Below, piece after piece: positions 16,846 through 26,247 of a DNA stretch of 64,000 nucleotides. The stretch covers positions 1 to 64,000 of the forward strand of contig NZ_FPBO01000019.1 in NCBI RefSeq assembly GCF_900116645.1, given 5' to 3'. The stretch is from Pseudoduganella namucuonensis (GTDB taxonomy: Bacteria > Pseudomonadota > Gammaproteobacteria > Burkholderiales > Burkholderiaceae_D). The notes under the pieces were generated by a model that worked only from the letters and a program-made list of their open reading frames with translations, was not told the origin of the DNA and ran no database searches. The number at the start of each line of letters is the position of its first letter. Positions within the stretch are counted from its first letter, which is position 1. Made by a program: the position numbers and the translations under genes.

Positions 16846-18050
16846 GTTTTCTCCGTCTGCTTGTCCAGGTCCGCCAGCGGGTGCTGGCGCGGCGGCCAGG
16901 GGGTGTCCAGGAAATGCGCGGCGCCGGCGGCGGGCTGCCAATCCGGCCGCTGGTCCTTGTCGATCAGCAGCGCGCGTATGCCTTCGGCGAAATCGCCATG
17001 GGCGGCGCAACGCAGCGAGACGCCGTACTCCATGCGGAACACCTCGGCCAGCGACAGCTGCGGCGCGCGCTCCAGCAGGCGCCATGCCAGCGCCAGCGAG
17101 CCGGGCGATCCCCGCGCCGGCGCGGCGAGGGCTTTTTGCAGCCAGGGATCCTCGGTCCGCACCGCCGCGAATGCGGCCAGCACGGCCTCCAGGCTCTCGC
17201 GCCCGCACAGGTCATCGATCAGGTCGCGGTGCTGGCGTAGCGGCCCGGCGGCCTGCGCGGCGGGCGCGGTAGGCCCCGGTGCAGCGCACGCCGGCGTGTC
17301 CGCGGCGTGCGCTGCCTGCGCAGTGCCGTGCTCGGCCTCGCGCAGCACGGCGCCCAACAGCGCGCCGTTGGCGGCGCGGTCGTCGCTCCAGGGCTGCCGC
17401 AGCAGCGTGTCGATCACCTGCGGCTTGTCGGCGTGGGCCAGCACACGGTCGGCCAGGCCGATGTAGCGCGCGTCGGCGGCGTTGATGGCTGCGCCGGTCA
17501 AGGCCAGGAACAGGCCCGTCTTGCCCGGCATGCGGCTCAGGAACCACGAGCCGCCCACATCCGGGAACAGACCGATGCCGATCTCCGGCATCGCCAGCCG
17601 CGTCTTTTCCGTGGCGACGCGGTGGCTGGCGCCCGCCATCAGGCCGATGCCGCCGCCCATGACGATGCCGTGCCCCCAGCACAGTATCGGCTTCGGATAG
17701 GTGTGGATCTGGTAATCCAGCCGGTACTCCCGTTCGAAGAACGCGTTGGCGTAGGCGTTGCCCAGCACATCGCCGCGCTGCGCGGAGGCGCGGTGTTCCA
17801 GCATTGTGCGGTACAGGTTTTGCAAGTCGCCGCCGGCGCAGAAGGCTTTTTCCCCCGCCCCCTGCAGCAGCACCATGGCGACACGCTCGTCGCCGGCCCA
17901 CGCCGCCAACTGGGCCGACAGCAGGTCCGTCATCTCCAGCGACAGCGCGTTCAGCGTCTTTTCCGCGTTCAGCGTCAGCACGCCGATCAGGCGGCCGTTG
18001 GCGGCCGGCAGCGTCTCCGCCCGCACCGGCAGGTCCAGCGCGGCGCCCAT
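16842..18050 (-). CDS. 3-hydroxyisobutyryl-CoA hydrolase
   Basis: Crotonase-fold thioesterase (402 aa) that frees 3-hydroxyisobutyrate from CoA. Oxyanion segments AFCAGGDLQNLY and GHGIVMGGGIGLMAGASHR and the catalytic region MPEIGIGLFPDVGGSWFLSR are typical of HIBCH. Between the crotonase core and the C-terminal part lies an Ala/Pro-rich linker whose DNA holds a perfect 13-bp inverted repeat (17281-17315, residues about 246-257). The true start MGAALDLPVR is at a TGATG junction; the open frame reaches further upstream only as a shadow. Confidence 0.9.
   Translation of the reverse strand: MGAALDLPVRAETLPAANGRLIGVLTLNAEKTLNALSLEMTDLLSAQLAAWAGDERVAMVLLQGAGEKAFCAGGDLQNLYRTMLEHRASAQRGDVLGNAYANAFFEREYRLDYQIHTYPKPILCWGHGIVMGGGIGLMAGASHRVATEKTRLAMPEIGIGLFPDVGGSWFLSRMPGKTGLFLALTGAAINAADARYIGLADRVLAHADKPQVIDTLLRQPWSDDRAANGALLGAVLREAEHGTAQAAHAADTPACAAPGPTAPAAQAAGPLRQHRDLIDDLCGRESLEAVLAAFAAVRTEDPWLQKALAAPARGSPGSLALAWRLLERAPQLSLAEVFRMEYGVSLRCAAHGDFAEGIRALLIDKDQRPDWQPAAGAAHFLDTPWPPRQHPLADLDKQTEKT
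17281..17315. repeat. Hairpin inside the 3-hydroxyisobutyryl-CoA hydrolase gene
   Basis: Perfect 13-bp inverted repeat GCAGCGCACGCCG (17281-17293) and CGGCGTGCGCTGC (17303-17315) around a 9-nt loop. It encodes part of an Ala-rich linker. It differs in sequence from the 66-bp elements in mdcG, mdcB and acnA, but is another strong palindrome tolerated in frame. Confidence 0.75.
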
Positions 18051-18832
18051 CAGCGGTTCCTCCAGATTGGCGCGCGCTTTTCCAGGAAGGCGTTGACGCC
18101 CTCCTTCTGGTCCAGGGTGTCGAACAGGTCGATGAACAGCTCGCGCTCCACCGGCAGCCACTGCGCGGGGGCGTGGGCGCGCGCGCCCTGGATCAGGCGC
18201 TTGCAGGCCGCCACGGCGGACGGGCTTTGCCGGCCGGCCTTCTCCGCCAGCGCCAGGGCGGCCGCCCTGGCCTCGCCCTTGGCCACCACCTGCTCGACCA
18301 GGCCGATACGCAGCGCCGTCTGCGCGTCCACGCGCTCGCCGCACAGTATCATGCGCTTGGCCCAGCCCTCGCCCACCAGCATGGGCAGGTTCTGCGTGCC
18401 GCCCGCGCAGGGCAGCAGGCCTACCGCGGCCTCCGGCAGCGCCATTTGCGCCTGCTCCTCGGCGATGCGGATGTCGCACGCCAGCGCGCATTCCAGCCCG
18501 CCGCCCATGGCGTAGCCGTTCAGCGCGGCGATCGACACGCCGCGGAAGTGCGACAGCGCCTCGAAGGCCTCGCCGAAGCGGCGGCCCACTTCGCGCGCCA
18601 CGGCCTTGTCGCCGTCGGCGAACTGTTTCAGGTCCGCGCCCGCCGAGAAGAATTTCTCGCCCTGGCCGGTCACGACCAGGGCGTAGACCTCGCGATTGGC
18701 GTTCAGGTCCGCGACCAGCCGCTTCAGCGCGGCCAGGCTTTCGCTGGTCCAGGTGTTGGCCGGCGGGTTGGCCAGCGTGACGACGGCGGTGTGGCCGACG
18801 ATTTCAAGTTGAAGGTTGGTGTAGTCGTTCAT
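18050..18832 (-). CDS. Enoyl-CoA hydratase (methacrylyl-CoA hydratase role)
   Basis: 260-aa crotonase-fold hydratase; in this operon it should hydrate methacrylyl-CoA to 3-hydroxyisobutyryl-CoA. Conserved segments: FFSAGADLKQF, AALNGYAMGGGLECALACDIRIAEE and ALPEAAVGLLPCAGGTQNLP. In the last segment the usual second acid (E of PGAGGTQ-type enzymes) is less clear, with CAGGTQ following LP. ATGA overlap with the acyl-CoA dehydrogenase gene. Confidence 0.9.
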   Translation of the reverse strand: MNDYTNLQLEIVGHTAVVTLANPPANTWTSESLAALKRLVADLNANREVYALVVTGQGEKFFSAGADLKQFADGDKAVAREVGRRFGEAFEALSHFRGVSIAALNGYAMGGGLECALACDIRIAEEQAQMALPEAAVGLLPCAGGTQNLPMLVGEGWAKRMILCGERVDAQTALRIGLVEQVVAKGEARAAALALAEKAGRQSPSAVAACKRLIQGARAHAPAQWLPVERELFIDLFDTLDQKEGVNAFLEKRAPIWRNR

Positions 18833-19989
18833 CTGATTTCCTCTGTGTTGGGTTGTTCAAGCAAATGGCGCGCGACGATCACGCGCATGATTTCGTTGGT
18901 GCCTTCCAGGATCTGGTGCACCCGCACGTCGCGCAGGTAGCGCTCCAGCGGATATTCCCGGATGTAGCCGTTGCCGCCATGGATCTGCAAGGCCTGGTTG
19001 CATACCTTGAAGCCGGTGTCGGTGGCGATGCGCTTGGCCATGGCGCAGTACACGGAGGCGTTGGCGGCGCCGGCGTCGAGCTTGGCGGCCGCCAGGCGCA
19101 CCATCTGGCGCGCCGCCACCAGTTCGGTCTGCATGTCGGCCAGCTCGAACTGCAGGTGCTGGAAGGCGGACAGGCGGTTGCCGAACTGGCGCCGCTCGCC
19201 CATGTACTCGCGCGCCGCGTTCAGCGCGGCCTGCGCCGCGCCCACCGAGCAGGTGGCGATGTTGATGCGGCCGCCGTCCAGTCCCTTCATGGCGATGCGG
19301 AAGCCTTCGCCCTCCGCCCCCAGCAGGTGGTCGGCCGGGACGCGCACGCCGTCGAAACTGACCACGCGCGTCGGCTGGCTGTTCCAGCCCATCTTGACCT
19401 CCTTGCGCCCATAGCCGACGCCGGGGGTGTCGGCCGGCACCGCGAAGGCGCTGATGCCCTTCGGCCCCCCGTCGCCGGTGCGCGCCATCACGATCAGCAG
19501 GTCGGTGGCGCCCGCGCCGGAGATGAAGGCCTTGCTGCCGTCCAGGCGATAGGCGCCGTCCTTCAGCACGGCGCGCATGCTGAGCGAACCGGCGTCCGAT
19601 CCGGCGCCCGGCTCGGTGAGGCAGTAGGAGCCCAGCATCCGGCCGCTGGCCAGCGGCGGCGCCCAGCGTTCGCGCACCGCCGGGCCGGCCCAGGTGGCCA
19701 GCATCCAGCTGACCATGTTGTGGATGGTCATGTAGGCGGTGGTGGACGGGCACGCCGCCGCCAGTTCCTCGAACACGATGGCCGCGTCCAGCCGCGACAG
19801 TCCCATGCCGCCGGCGTCCCGCGGCGTGTACATGCCGCAGAAGCCCAGTTCACCCGCCTTGCGGATGGTCTCCACCGGGAAAACGCAGCCGGCGTCCCAT
19901 TCCGCCGCCAGCGGCGCCATCTCGCCGGCGGCGAAGTCGCGCGCCGCCCGCTGGAAGGCGGCCTGCTCTTCCGAGAGTTCGAAGTCCAT
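18829..19989 (-). CDS. Isobutyryl-CoA dehydrogenase (acyl-CoA dehydrogenase family)
   Basis: 386-aa FAD acyl-CoA dehydrogenase, ACAD8-like by sequence and operon position, oxidising isobutyryl-CoA to methacrylyl-CoA. Signature CLTEPGAGSDAGSL, the GERRQFGN motif, and C-terminal QIHGGNGYIREYPLERYLRDVRVHQILEGTNEI, whose EGTNE carries the catalytic glutamate of this branch. AAGGAG precedes the ATG. It sits between mmsA and the hydratase gene. Confidence 0.92.
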   Translation of the reverse strand: MDFELSEEQAAFQRAARDFAAGEMAPLAAEWDAGCVFPVETIRKAGELGFCGMYTPRDAGGMGLSRLDAAIVFEELAAACPSTTAYMTIHNMVSWMLATWAGPAVRERWAPPLASGRMLGSYCLTEPGAGSDAGSLSMRAVLKDGAYRLDGSKAFISGAGATDLLIVMARTGDGGPKGISAFAVPADTPGVGYGRKEVKMGWNSQPTRVVSFDGVRVPADHLLGAEGEGFRIAMKGLDGGRINIATCSVGAAQAALNAAREYMGERRQFGNRLSAFQHLQFELADMQTELVAARQMVRLAAAKLDAGAANASVYCAMAKRIATDTGFKVCNQALQIHGGNGYIREYPLERYLRDVRVHQILEGTNEIMRVIVARHLLEQPNTEEIR

Positions 19990-20007
19990 GAAGGCTCCTT
20001 GCGCCGT

Positions 20008-21501
20008 TTACTTCAGCGAGATGGTGGTGTTGACCGGTCCGGCCACGCTGCTGTCGTCGAACCAGCGCGCGGTGATGGTCTTGGTCTGCGTGTAGAACAG
20101 GATCACCTGCTTGCCGTACGGCCCCAGGTCGCCCAGCTTGGAGGCGCCGGAGCCGGTGAAGGAGAACAGCGGCACGGGTACGGGAATCGGCACGTTGATG
20201 CCGATCTGCCCCGCTTCCACCTCCTCCTGGAATTTGCGCGCGGCGGCGCCGGACTGCGTGAAGATGGCGGTGCCGTTGCCGTTCGGGTTGCCGTTGATGA
20301 AGGCGATGGCCTCGTCCAGCGTGGCCGCCCGCACCAGGCACAGCACCGGCCCGAAGATTTCCTGGTCGTAGATCGCCATGCCGGGCTTCACGCCGGAGAA
20401 GATGGTGGGGCCGACGAAATTGCCGCCCTCGTAGCCGGGCACCTCGGGCCGGCGGCCGTCCAGTTCCAGCTTGGCGCCACCCTCGATGCCGCCGGCGATG
20501 AAGCTTTCCACGCGCTCCTTCGCGGCGCAGGAGATCAGCGGGCCGATGTCGGTGCCCGGCTCGGCGCCGCCGCTGATCTTCAGCCCGCGCGCCTTTTCCA
20601 CCAACTCAGGGATCCAGTCGTTGGCCTCGCCCACCAGCACCGTCACAGGCAGGGCCATGCAGCGCTGGCCGGCCGCGCCGAAGGCGGCGCCCAGCAGGTT
20701 GTTCAGCGCCTGCTCCTTGTTCGCGTCCGGCAGCACGATGGCGTGGTTCTTCGCGCCCATCATGCACTGCACGCGCTTGCCGGTCTGCGAGGCGCGGTGG
20801 TAGACGTGGGTGCCGACCCTGGTGGAACCGACGAAGGACACGGCCTTGATGTCCGGATGGTCGCAGATGGCGTTGACGACATCCTCGCCGCCGTGCACCA
20901 CGTTCAGCACGCCGGGCGGTATGCCGGCCCGCAGCGCCAGTTCGACCAGGCGCATGGTCACCATGGGGTCCTGCTCGGAGGGCTTGAGCACGAAGGTGTT
21001 GCCGCAGGCGATGGCCATCGGGAACATCCACAGCGGGATCATGGCGGGGAAATTGAAGGGCGTGATGCCGGCGCACACGCCGATGGGCTGCTGCAGCGTG
21101 TAGGTGTCCACGCCGGAGGCGACGTTGTTGGCGATCTCGCCCATCTGCAGGCTGCCGATGTTGGCGGCGTGCTCCACCACCTCCAGGCCGCGGAAGATGT
21201 CGCCCTCGGCGTCGGCCAGGGTCTTGCCCTGCTCGGCGGTCAACAAGGCCGCCAGCTCCTTCATGTTCTCGCGGATCAGTTGCTGGTACTTGAGGAAGAT
21301 GCGGGCGCGCGCGCCGATCGGCGTTTTACGCCAGGTCTTGAAGGCGTTCCTGGCGGAGGAGACGGCGGCCGAGATCTCGGCGGCCGTGGCCATCGGCACG
21401 CGGGCCAGCACCTCCTGGGTGGCGGGATTGATCACATCCCGCCATTCGGTGGTGGACGACTCGACAAACTCGCCGTTGATCAGCAACTTGACAGTACTCA
21501 T
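20008..21501 (-). CDS. mmsA: Methylmalonate-semialdehyde dehydrogenase (CoA-acylating)
   Basis: 497-aa CoA-dependent aldehyde dehydrogenase converting methylmalonate semialdehyde to propionyl-CoA. Diagnostic segments: [56 protein letters not shown] with the active cysteine in QRCMAL, and [15 protein letters not shown] near the end. First gene of the valine operon. Together with the four genes after it, the set covers isobutyryl-CoA to propionyl-CoA completely. Confidence 0.95.
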   Translation of the reverse strand: MSTVKLLINGEFVESSTTEWRDVINPATQEVLARVPMATAAEISAAVSSARNAFKTWRKTPIGARARIFLKYQQLIRENMKELAALLTAEQGKTLADAEGDIFRGLEVVEHAANIGSLQMGEIANNVASGVDTYTLQQPIGVCAGITPFNFPAMIPLWMFPMAIACGNTFVLKPSEQDPMVTMRLVELALRAGIPPGVLNVVHGGEDVVNAICDHPDIKAVSFVGSTRVGTHVYHRASQTGKRVQCMMGAKNHAIVLPDANKEQALNNLLGAAFGAAGQRCMALPVTVLVGEANDWIPELVEKARGLKISGGAEPGTDIGPLISCAAKERVESFIAGGIEGGAKLELDGRRPEVPGYEGGNFVGPTIFSGVKPGMAIYDQEIFGPVLCLVRAATLDEAIAFINGNPNGNGTAIFTQSGAAARKFQEEVEAGQIGINVPIPVPVPLFSFTGSGASKLGDLGPYGKQVILFYTQTKTITARWFDDSSVAGPVNTTISLK

Positions 21502-21627
21502 GCGTGTGTTCCCCTATTGGTGGTCGGATGGGACCAGAATAGAAGAGCGCCGCCGCCGCGCCTATGACCGATTTATTCAAAATGGATGCGAGAATTTGCC
21601 ACGTCAAAATTCGACCGGCGGCGCCGT
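21502..21627 (-). promoter_or_regulatory. Upstream region of the valine operon
   Basis: 126 bp between mmsA and the aldehyde dehydrogenase stop. The AT-rich stretch at 21562-21612 (TTTATTCAAAATGG and a nearby CGTCAAAATTCG) is the likely promoter zone for mmsA. No regulator gene is adjacent. No terminator for the upstream operon was recognised here. Confidence 0.35.
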
Positions 21628-23037
21628 TCACATGCCCATCATATTGACCAGCACCTCGACCTTGCCGGCGTAGGGCGGCCGGGAGAAGCCCTCCATCGGA
21701 TTCTCGGCGGCCTGGTAATACACGCTGCGCTCATGGCTGAAGGCGAGAAAGGAGTACATGCCGTGATAGGCGCCATGCCCGCTCGGCCCGACGCCGCCGA
21801 ACGGCAGATTGGGCTCGGCGACATGCTGGATGACGTCGTTGATGGTCGCGCCGCCCGATGACGTGCGCGCCAGCACGGCCTCGATGAATTCAGGGCGGCG
21901 GCTGAACACATACAGCGCCAGCGGCTTGTCGCGCCGGTTGATCTCGCGCAGCGCGTCGTCGAGGTCGTCATAGGTCAACACCGGCATGACCGGACCGAAA
22001 ATCTCTTCCCGCATGATGGCCGCGTCGCGCGGCACGTCGACCAGGACGGTGGGCTCGATGCGCCGTCCGGCGCGCACCTTGCCGCCCACAGCGACGCGGG
22101 CGCCGCGGCTGACGGCATCGTCGATGAGGCGGTTCAGCCGTTGCAGGTTGCGGTCGTCGACTATCCGCGCCACGTCGGCCTCGTTCAGCGCGTCGTCCTC
22201 GTAGAACGATGCCCGGATGGCGCGGGCCACCTGGTCGACGAAGGCGTCGCGCTGGGCGGGCTTGACCAGCACATAGTCGGGCGACAGGCATATCTGGCCC
22301 GCGTTCATGTATTTTCCCCACGAGATCCGGGACGCCGCCTGGGCCAGGTCGGCGTCCTCGTCGATGATGACGGGCGACTTGCCGCCCAGCTCCAGCGTGA
22401 CCGAAGAGAGATGCCTCGCCGCCGCCGCCATCACCAGTTTCCCCACCTTGGTGGAGCCGGTGAAGAAGATATGATCGAAGGGATGGTCGAGCAGCGCGGC
22501 CGCGAGCTCCGGGCCGCCTTCGAGTATGGCGACTTCCGCCTCGTCGAACACGGCCCGGACCAGGCGCACGCAGACGGCGCTGGTCGCGGGGGTGAGTTCG
22601 GACGGTTTCAGGACGCAGACGTTGCCGGCGGCGATGGCGCCGACCAGGGGCTGCAACAGCAGCGCGAACGGGAAATTCCATGGCCCGAAGATGAGCACCC
22701 GCCCCTTGGGCTCGCGCAGGATGCGCGCCCGCGCGCCGGGCGCCGCATGGGCGCTGGGCGTCACTTCGACGGGCCGCATCCATTGCTCCAGGTTGGCGAC
22801 CGCGGTATCGATCTCGCCGAACAGGGCCGTGACCTCCATGGCCGCCTCGAAGGCCGGCTTGCGGAAATCCTCGGCCATCGCGGCCACCGCCGCCGGAAGA
22901 TGCGCGACGATGGCGGCGCGCAGCGCCGTGAGCCTGGCGGCCCGTTGGGCGGCCGAGGTGGCGCGCACCGCGTGCCGATGACGGTCCTGCAGGTCGAAAA
23001 TCCGCGCGATATCGGCCGGGTTCAGTGCGTCGCTCAT
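21628..23037 (-). CDS. Aldehyde dehydrogenase (coniferyl-aldehyde dehydrogenase type)
   Basis: 469-aa NAD(P)-dependent aldehyde dehydrogenase of the class 3/CalB branch. Motifs: FGPWNFPFALLLQPLVGAIAAGN, FFTGSTKVGKLVM, ELGGKSPVIID, active-site cysteine in NAGQICLSPDYVLV, and EEIFGPVMPVLTYDD. The start MSDALNPADIAR overlaps the alcohol dehydrogenase stop by ATGA; the upstream open frame is a shadow. Last gene of the GntR-linked operon. The substrate (aryl or allylic aldehyde) is inferred from family and neighbours. Confidence 0.87.
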   Translation of the reverse strand: MSDALNPADIARIFDLQDRHRHAVRATSAAQRAARLTALRAAIVAHLPAAVAAMAEDFRKPAFEAAMEVTALFGEIDTAVANLEQWMRPVEVTPSAHAAPGARARILREPKGRVLIFGPWNFPFALLLQPLVGAIAAGNVCVLKPSELTPATSAVCVRLVRAVFDEAEVAILEGGPELAAALLDHPFDHIFFTGSTKVGKLVMAAAARHLSSVTLELGGKSPVIIDEDADLAQAASRISWGKYMNAGQICLSPDYVLVKPAQRDAFVDQVARAIRASFYEDDALNEADVARIVDDRNLQRLNRLIDDAVSRGARVAVGGKVRAGRRIEPTVLVDVPRDAAIMREEIFGPVMPVLTYDDLDDALREINRRDKPLALYVFSRRPEFIEAVLARTSSGGATINDVIQHVAEPNLPFGGVGPSGHGAYHGMYSFLAFSHERSVYYQAAENPMEGFSRPPYAGKVEVLVNMMGM

Positions 23038-24170
23038 GGCTGGTCTCCGTTGCTGGTGGTGGACCGGCGCCGCATGCGGATGACCGGCTTGATCGTGCGG
23101 CCCGACTCGGTGTCGCGCACGGCGTCGTTGATGTTGTCGATGTCGTAGAACCGGATCAGGCGATCGAAGGGGAAGCGGCCCTGGCGGTGGTACTCGATCA
23201 GTTGTGGAATGAAGGTGTGCGGCACGCTGTCGCCTTCGATGACGTAACGGACCATCGCCCCCGTCATCAGGTCGCCGAGGACCAGCGGGAGCGGCGCATC
23301 CATCGGCCCCATGCCGAGCAACGCGACCTGGCCCATGCGCCTGGCGGAGCGGATGCCTTGCGCGACCACGGCCGGCAAGCCGGTGGCCTCGACCACATAG
23401 CCGGCGCCCGCGCCGGCGGTGATCTCCTTGATGGCGGCCACCGCGTCCGCCTCCCGGCCGTCTATCGCATGCGTGGCGCCCAGCTCCAGGGCGAGCGCGA
23501 GCCGGGCTGGTTGCACGTCGACCGCGATGATGGTCGCGCAGCCGGCGATTTTCGCCGCCATGACCGCCGACAAGCCGACCGCGCCCGCGCCGAAAATGGC
23601 CACCGAGCTGCCCGCCGGCGGCTTCAAATGATTGAGGATGGTGCCGGCCCCGGTCTGGATGCCGCATCCAAGCGGTCCCAGCAATTCAAGCGGGATGTCG
23701 TTTGGCACCTTGACGACGTGGCGTTCCCGCACCAGCGCATGGGACGCGAACGAGGATTGGCCGAAAAAGCTGGCGTTGATCTCGTGTCCGTGTTGATGAT
23801 GGGTACAGGAGCCATCCGGCCGCCGGCCCATGAAATTCGCCTGCAGGAAGTTGTCGCAATGGGCGGGGCGGCCTTCCCCGCATGGCGGGCAAACGCCGCA
23901 GGAGGCGAACGACAAGGCGACATGGTCGCCGACCCCGATCGTGCTCACCGCGGCGCCAATCGCGACCACCACCCCGGCCCCTTCGTGGCCCAGGATGTTG
24001 GGCATGGCCGGCACCGGGAAGACGCCGTCGCGCACGGCGAGGTCCGTATGGCAAAGGCCGGTGGCCAGCACCTCGACCAGCACCTCGTCGGCCCGCGGCG
24101 CGTCGATCCGCACCGTCTCGATCGTGAAATCGGCATGCACCTCGCGCAGCAGCGCGGCTTCGATATCCAT
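23034..24170 (-). CDS. Zinc-dependent alcohol dehydrogenase (aryl-alcohol type)
   Basis: 378-aa medium-chain dehydrogenase. Catalytic-zinc region GLCHTDLAVRDG and GHEGAG, four structural-zinc cysteines in CGVCPPCGEGRPAHC, and NAD-fold motif GAGAVGLSAVMAAKIAG. The sequence resembles benzyl/aryl-alcohol dehydrogenases. It would deliver aldehyde to the adjacent dehydrogenase (ATGA overlap), giving an acid for the CoA ligase of the same operon. Confidence 0.88.
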   Translation of the reverse strand: MDIEAALLREVHADFTIETVRIDAPRADEVLVEVLATGLCHTDLAVRDGVFPVPAMPNILGHEGAGVVVAIGAAVSTIGVGDHVALSFASCGVCPPCGEGRPAHCDNFLQANFMGRRPDGSCTHHQHGHEINASFFGQSSFASHALVRERHVVKVPNDIPLELLGPLGCGIQTGAGTILNHLKPPAGSSVAIFGAGAVGLSAVMAAKIAGCATIIAVDVQPARLALALELGATHAIDGREADAVAAIKEITAGAGAGYVVEATGLPAVVAQGIRSARRMGQVALLGMGPMDAPLPLVLGDLMTGAMVRYVIEGDSVPHTFIPQLIEYHRQGRFPFDRLIRFYDIDNINDAVRDTESGRTIKPVIRMRRRSTTSNGDQP

Positions 24171-24193
24171 TTTTTTCCCCGGTTAAAAGTAAA

Positions 24194-26206
24194 CTAAAGT
24201 TGTGCCGCCAGCCGCACCGCCTGGTTGATCGCCCGCTTCGCATCCAGTTCGGCGGCCTCGTCGGCGCCGCCGATCAAATGCACCCTGCCCCGCAAGCCGG
24301 CGGCGAGGGAGCGCTCCGGCAGCTGGCCGGCGCAAACGATGATCGAGTCGACCGCCAGCAGCCGGTCTTGGCCATCGACGGTGATGTGCAGGCCGTCGTC
24401 GTCGATGCGCCGATAGTCGACACCGGCGATGGTTTCCACGCCGCGGCTTTTCAGCGCCGCGCGATGGATCCATCCGGTCGACACGCCCAGGCCGTTGCCC
24501 ACCTTCGACGCCTTGCGTTGCAGCAGATAGACCTTGCGCGCGGGCGCCTCGACCCGTGGCGCGCACAGCCCGCTGTGTGGGCCGTAACTGGTGTCGACGC
24601 CCCATTCGGCGAAGAATTTTTCAGGATGCAGCGAGGCGCTGGCTCCGCCATGCGTCAGGAAGGTCGCGACGTCGAAGCCGATGCCGCCGGCGCCGATGAT
24701 GGCGACGCTGGCGCCGACCGGCCTGTCCTCCCTGAGCACGGCGAAGTAGTCGAGCACGCTCGGATGGTCGAGGCCTTCGATCGCGGGTACCCGCGGCGTG
24801 ACACCGGTCGCCAGCACGATCTCGTCGTATGCCTCGGCCTCCAGCTGCGCGGCCGTGACCCGGGTGGTCAAGCGCAGGCGCACGCCGGTGATCTCGATCT
24901 GGCGGCGGAAGTAGCGCAGGGTTTCGAAGAATTCCTCCTTGCCCGGAATCCGCTTGGCCAGGTTGAACTGGCCGCCGATCTCGGCGTCCGCCTCGAACAG
25001 GGTCACCTCGTGGCCGCGCGAGGCCGCGGTGGTGGCCGCCGCCAGGCCGGCCGGGCCGGCGCCGACCACGGCGATGCGCTTGCGCCGCGGCGCCGGTTCG
25101 ATGCGCAACTCGGTCTCGTGGCAGGCCACGGGATTGACCAGGCAAGAAGCCACCATTTCCTTGAAGCCGTGATCCAGGCAGGCCTGGTTGCAGCCGATGC
25201 AGGTGTTGATCGTATCGGCCTCGTCGCGCCGCGCCTTGCGGATGAATTGCGGGTCCGCCAGCAGCGGGCGCGCCATCGACACCATGTCGCAATAACCCTC
25301 GGCGATCAGGCGCTCGGCCACCTCCGGCGTGTTGATGCGGTTGCTGGCGACGATGGGGATGGCGACCTTGCCCTTGAGCAGGCGCGCCACCCAGGCATAG
25401 GCGGCGCGCGGCACGCTGGTGGCGATGGTCGGCACGCGCGCCTCATGCCAGCCGATACCGACATTGATGATGGTCGCTCCCGCCTGTTCGATCAAGGGCG
25501 CCAGCGCGACGCCTTCCGGCAGCGTCGATCCGCCTTCGACCAGCTCCAGCAGCGACAGCCGGTACACGATGATGAAATCCCGGCCCACGGCCTCGCGCGT
25601 TCGCCGCACCACCTCCACCGCGAAGCGCATCCGATTGGCATGCGAGCCGCCCCAGCCATCGCCGCGGTGATTGGTGCGCGGCGCCAGAAACTGGTTGATC
25701 AGATAGCCTTCCGAGCCCATGATCTCGACGCCGTCGTAGCCGGCTTCGCGCGCCAGCACGGCGCAGTTGACGAAATCGGCGAGGGTCCGTTCGATATCCT
25801 CTTCCGTCATCTCGCGCGGAACCTGCGGCCACAATGGCGACTTGATCGCGCTGGGCGCGACGGCCTGGCCATGCTTGACATTGCGGCCGCAATGCAGCAC
25901 CTGCATCGCGATCTTGCCACCGGCCGCGTGCACGGCATCGGTGACGATGCGGTGGCGCGCGATTTCGTCCGCGTTGCTCAGCTTGGGCGCGCGCGCGAAC
26001 GGCGCGCCTTCCTCGTTGACCGCCACACCGCCGGTGACGATCAGCCCCACGCCGCCCCGGGCGCGCTCGGCATAGAAGGCCGCGAGGCGTTCGAAGCCGT
26101 TCGGCTCCGGTTCGAGGCCGACATGCATCGAGCCCATCAGCGAGCGGCTGGATAGCGTCGTAAAGCCCAGGTCGAGCGGTTCAAGCAGGTGGGGATAGGG
26201 ATTCAT
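24194..26206 (-). CDS. FeS-flavin NADH:ene-reductase (2,4-dienoyl-CoA reductase family)
   Basis: 670-aa two-part enzyme: an FMN-binding TIM barrel of the old yellow enzyme type (1-325) with GYDGVEIMGSEGYLINQFLAP, a 4Fe-4S cluster motif CIGCNQACLDHG plus a later Cys in ASCLVNP, and a C-terminal FAD/NAD(P) domain (from 375) with VVGAGPAGLAAATTAASRGH. Length and order match FadH-like reductases. In this operon it may reduce an alpha,beta-unsaturated or dienoyl intermediate; the substrate is not known. Confidence 0.87.
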   Translation of the reverse strand: MNPYPHLLEPLDLGFTTLSSRSLMGSMHVGLEPEPNGFERLAAFYAERARGGVGLIVTGGVAVNEEGAPFARAPKLSNADEIARHRIVTDAVHAAGGKIAMQVLHCGRNVKHGQAVAPSAIKSPLWPQVPREMTEEDIERTLADFVNCAVLAREAGYDGVEIMGSEGYLINQFLAPRTNHRGDGWGGSHANRMRFAVEVVRRTREAVGRDFIIVYRLSLLELVEGGSTLPEGVALAPLIEQAGATIINVGIGWHEARVPTIATSVPRAAYAWVARLLKGKVAIPIVASNRINTPEVAERLIAEGYCDMVSMARPLLADPQFIRKARRDEADTINTCIGCNQACLDHGFKEMVASCLVNPVACHETELRIEPAPRRKRIAVVGAGPAGLAAATTAASRGHEVTLFEADAEIGGQFNLAKRIPGKEEFFETLRYFRRQIEITGVRLRLTTRVTAAQLEAEAYDEIVLATGVTPRVPAIEGLDHPSVLDYFAVLREDRPVGASVAIIGAGGIGFDVATFLTHGGASASLHPEKFFAEWGVDTSYGPHSGLCAPRVEAPARKVYLLQRKASKVGNGLGVSTGWIHRAALKSRGVETIAGVDYRRIDDDGLHITVDGQDRLLAVDSIIVCAGQLPERSLAAGLRGRVHLIGGADEAAELDAKRAINQAVRLAAQL

Positions 26207-26247
26207 TCAAGCTCCATGGTTGAGATCGATATTGGGCTTCGCGGGCC

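Noticed and set aside
18853-21567. 904-codon plus-strand open frame opposite the valine operon
   Set aside because: Spans several well-identified genes on the other strand and has no recognisable motif.
21502-21627. Operator for an MmsR-like regulator
   Set aside because: Short CAAAAT repeats are present but too weak for a claim, and no regulator gene is adjacent.
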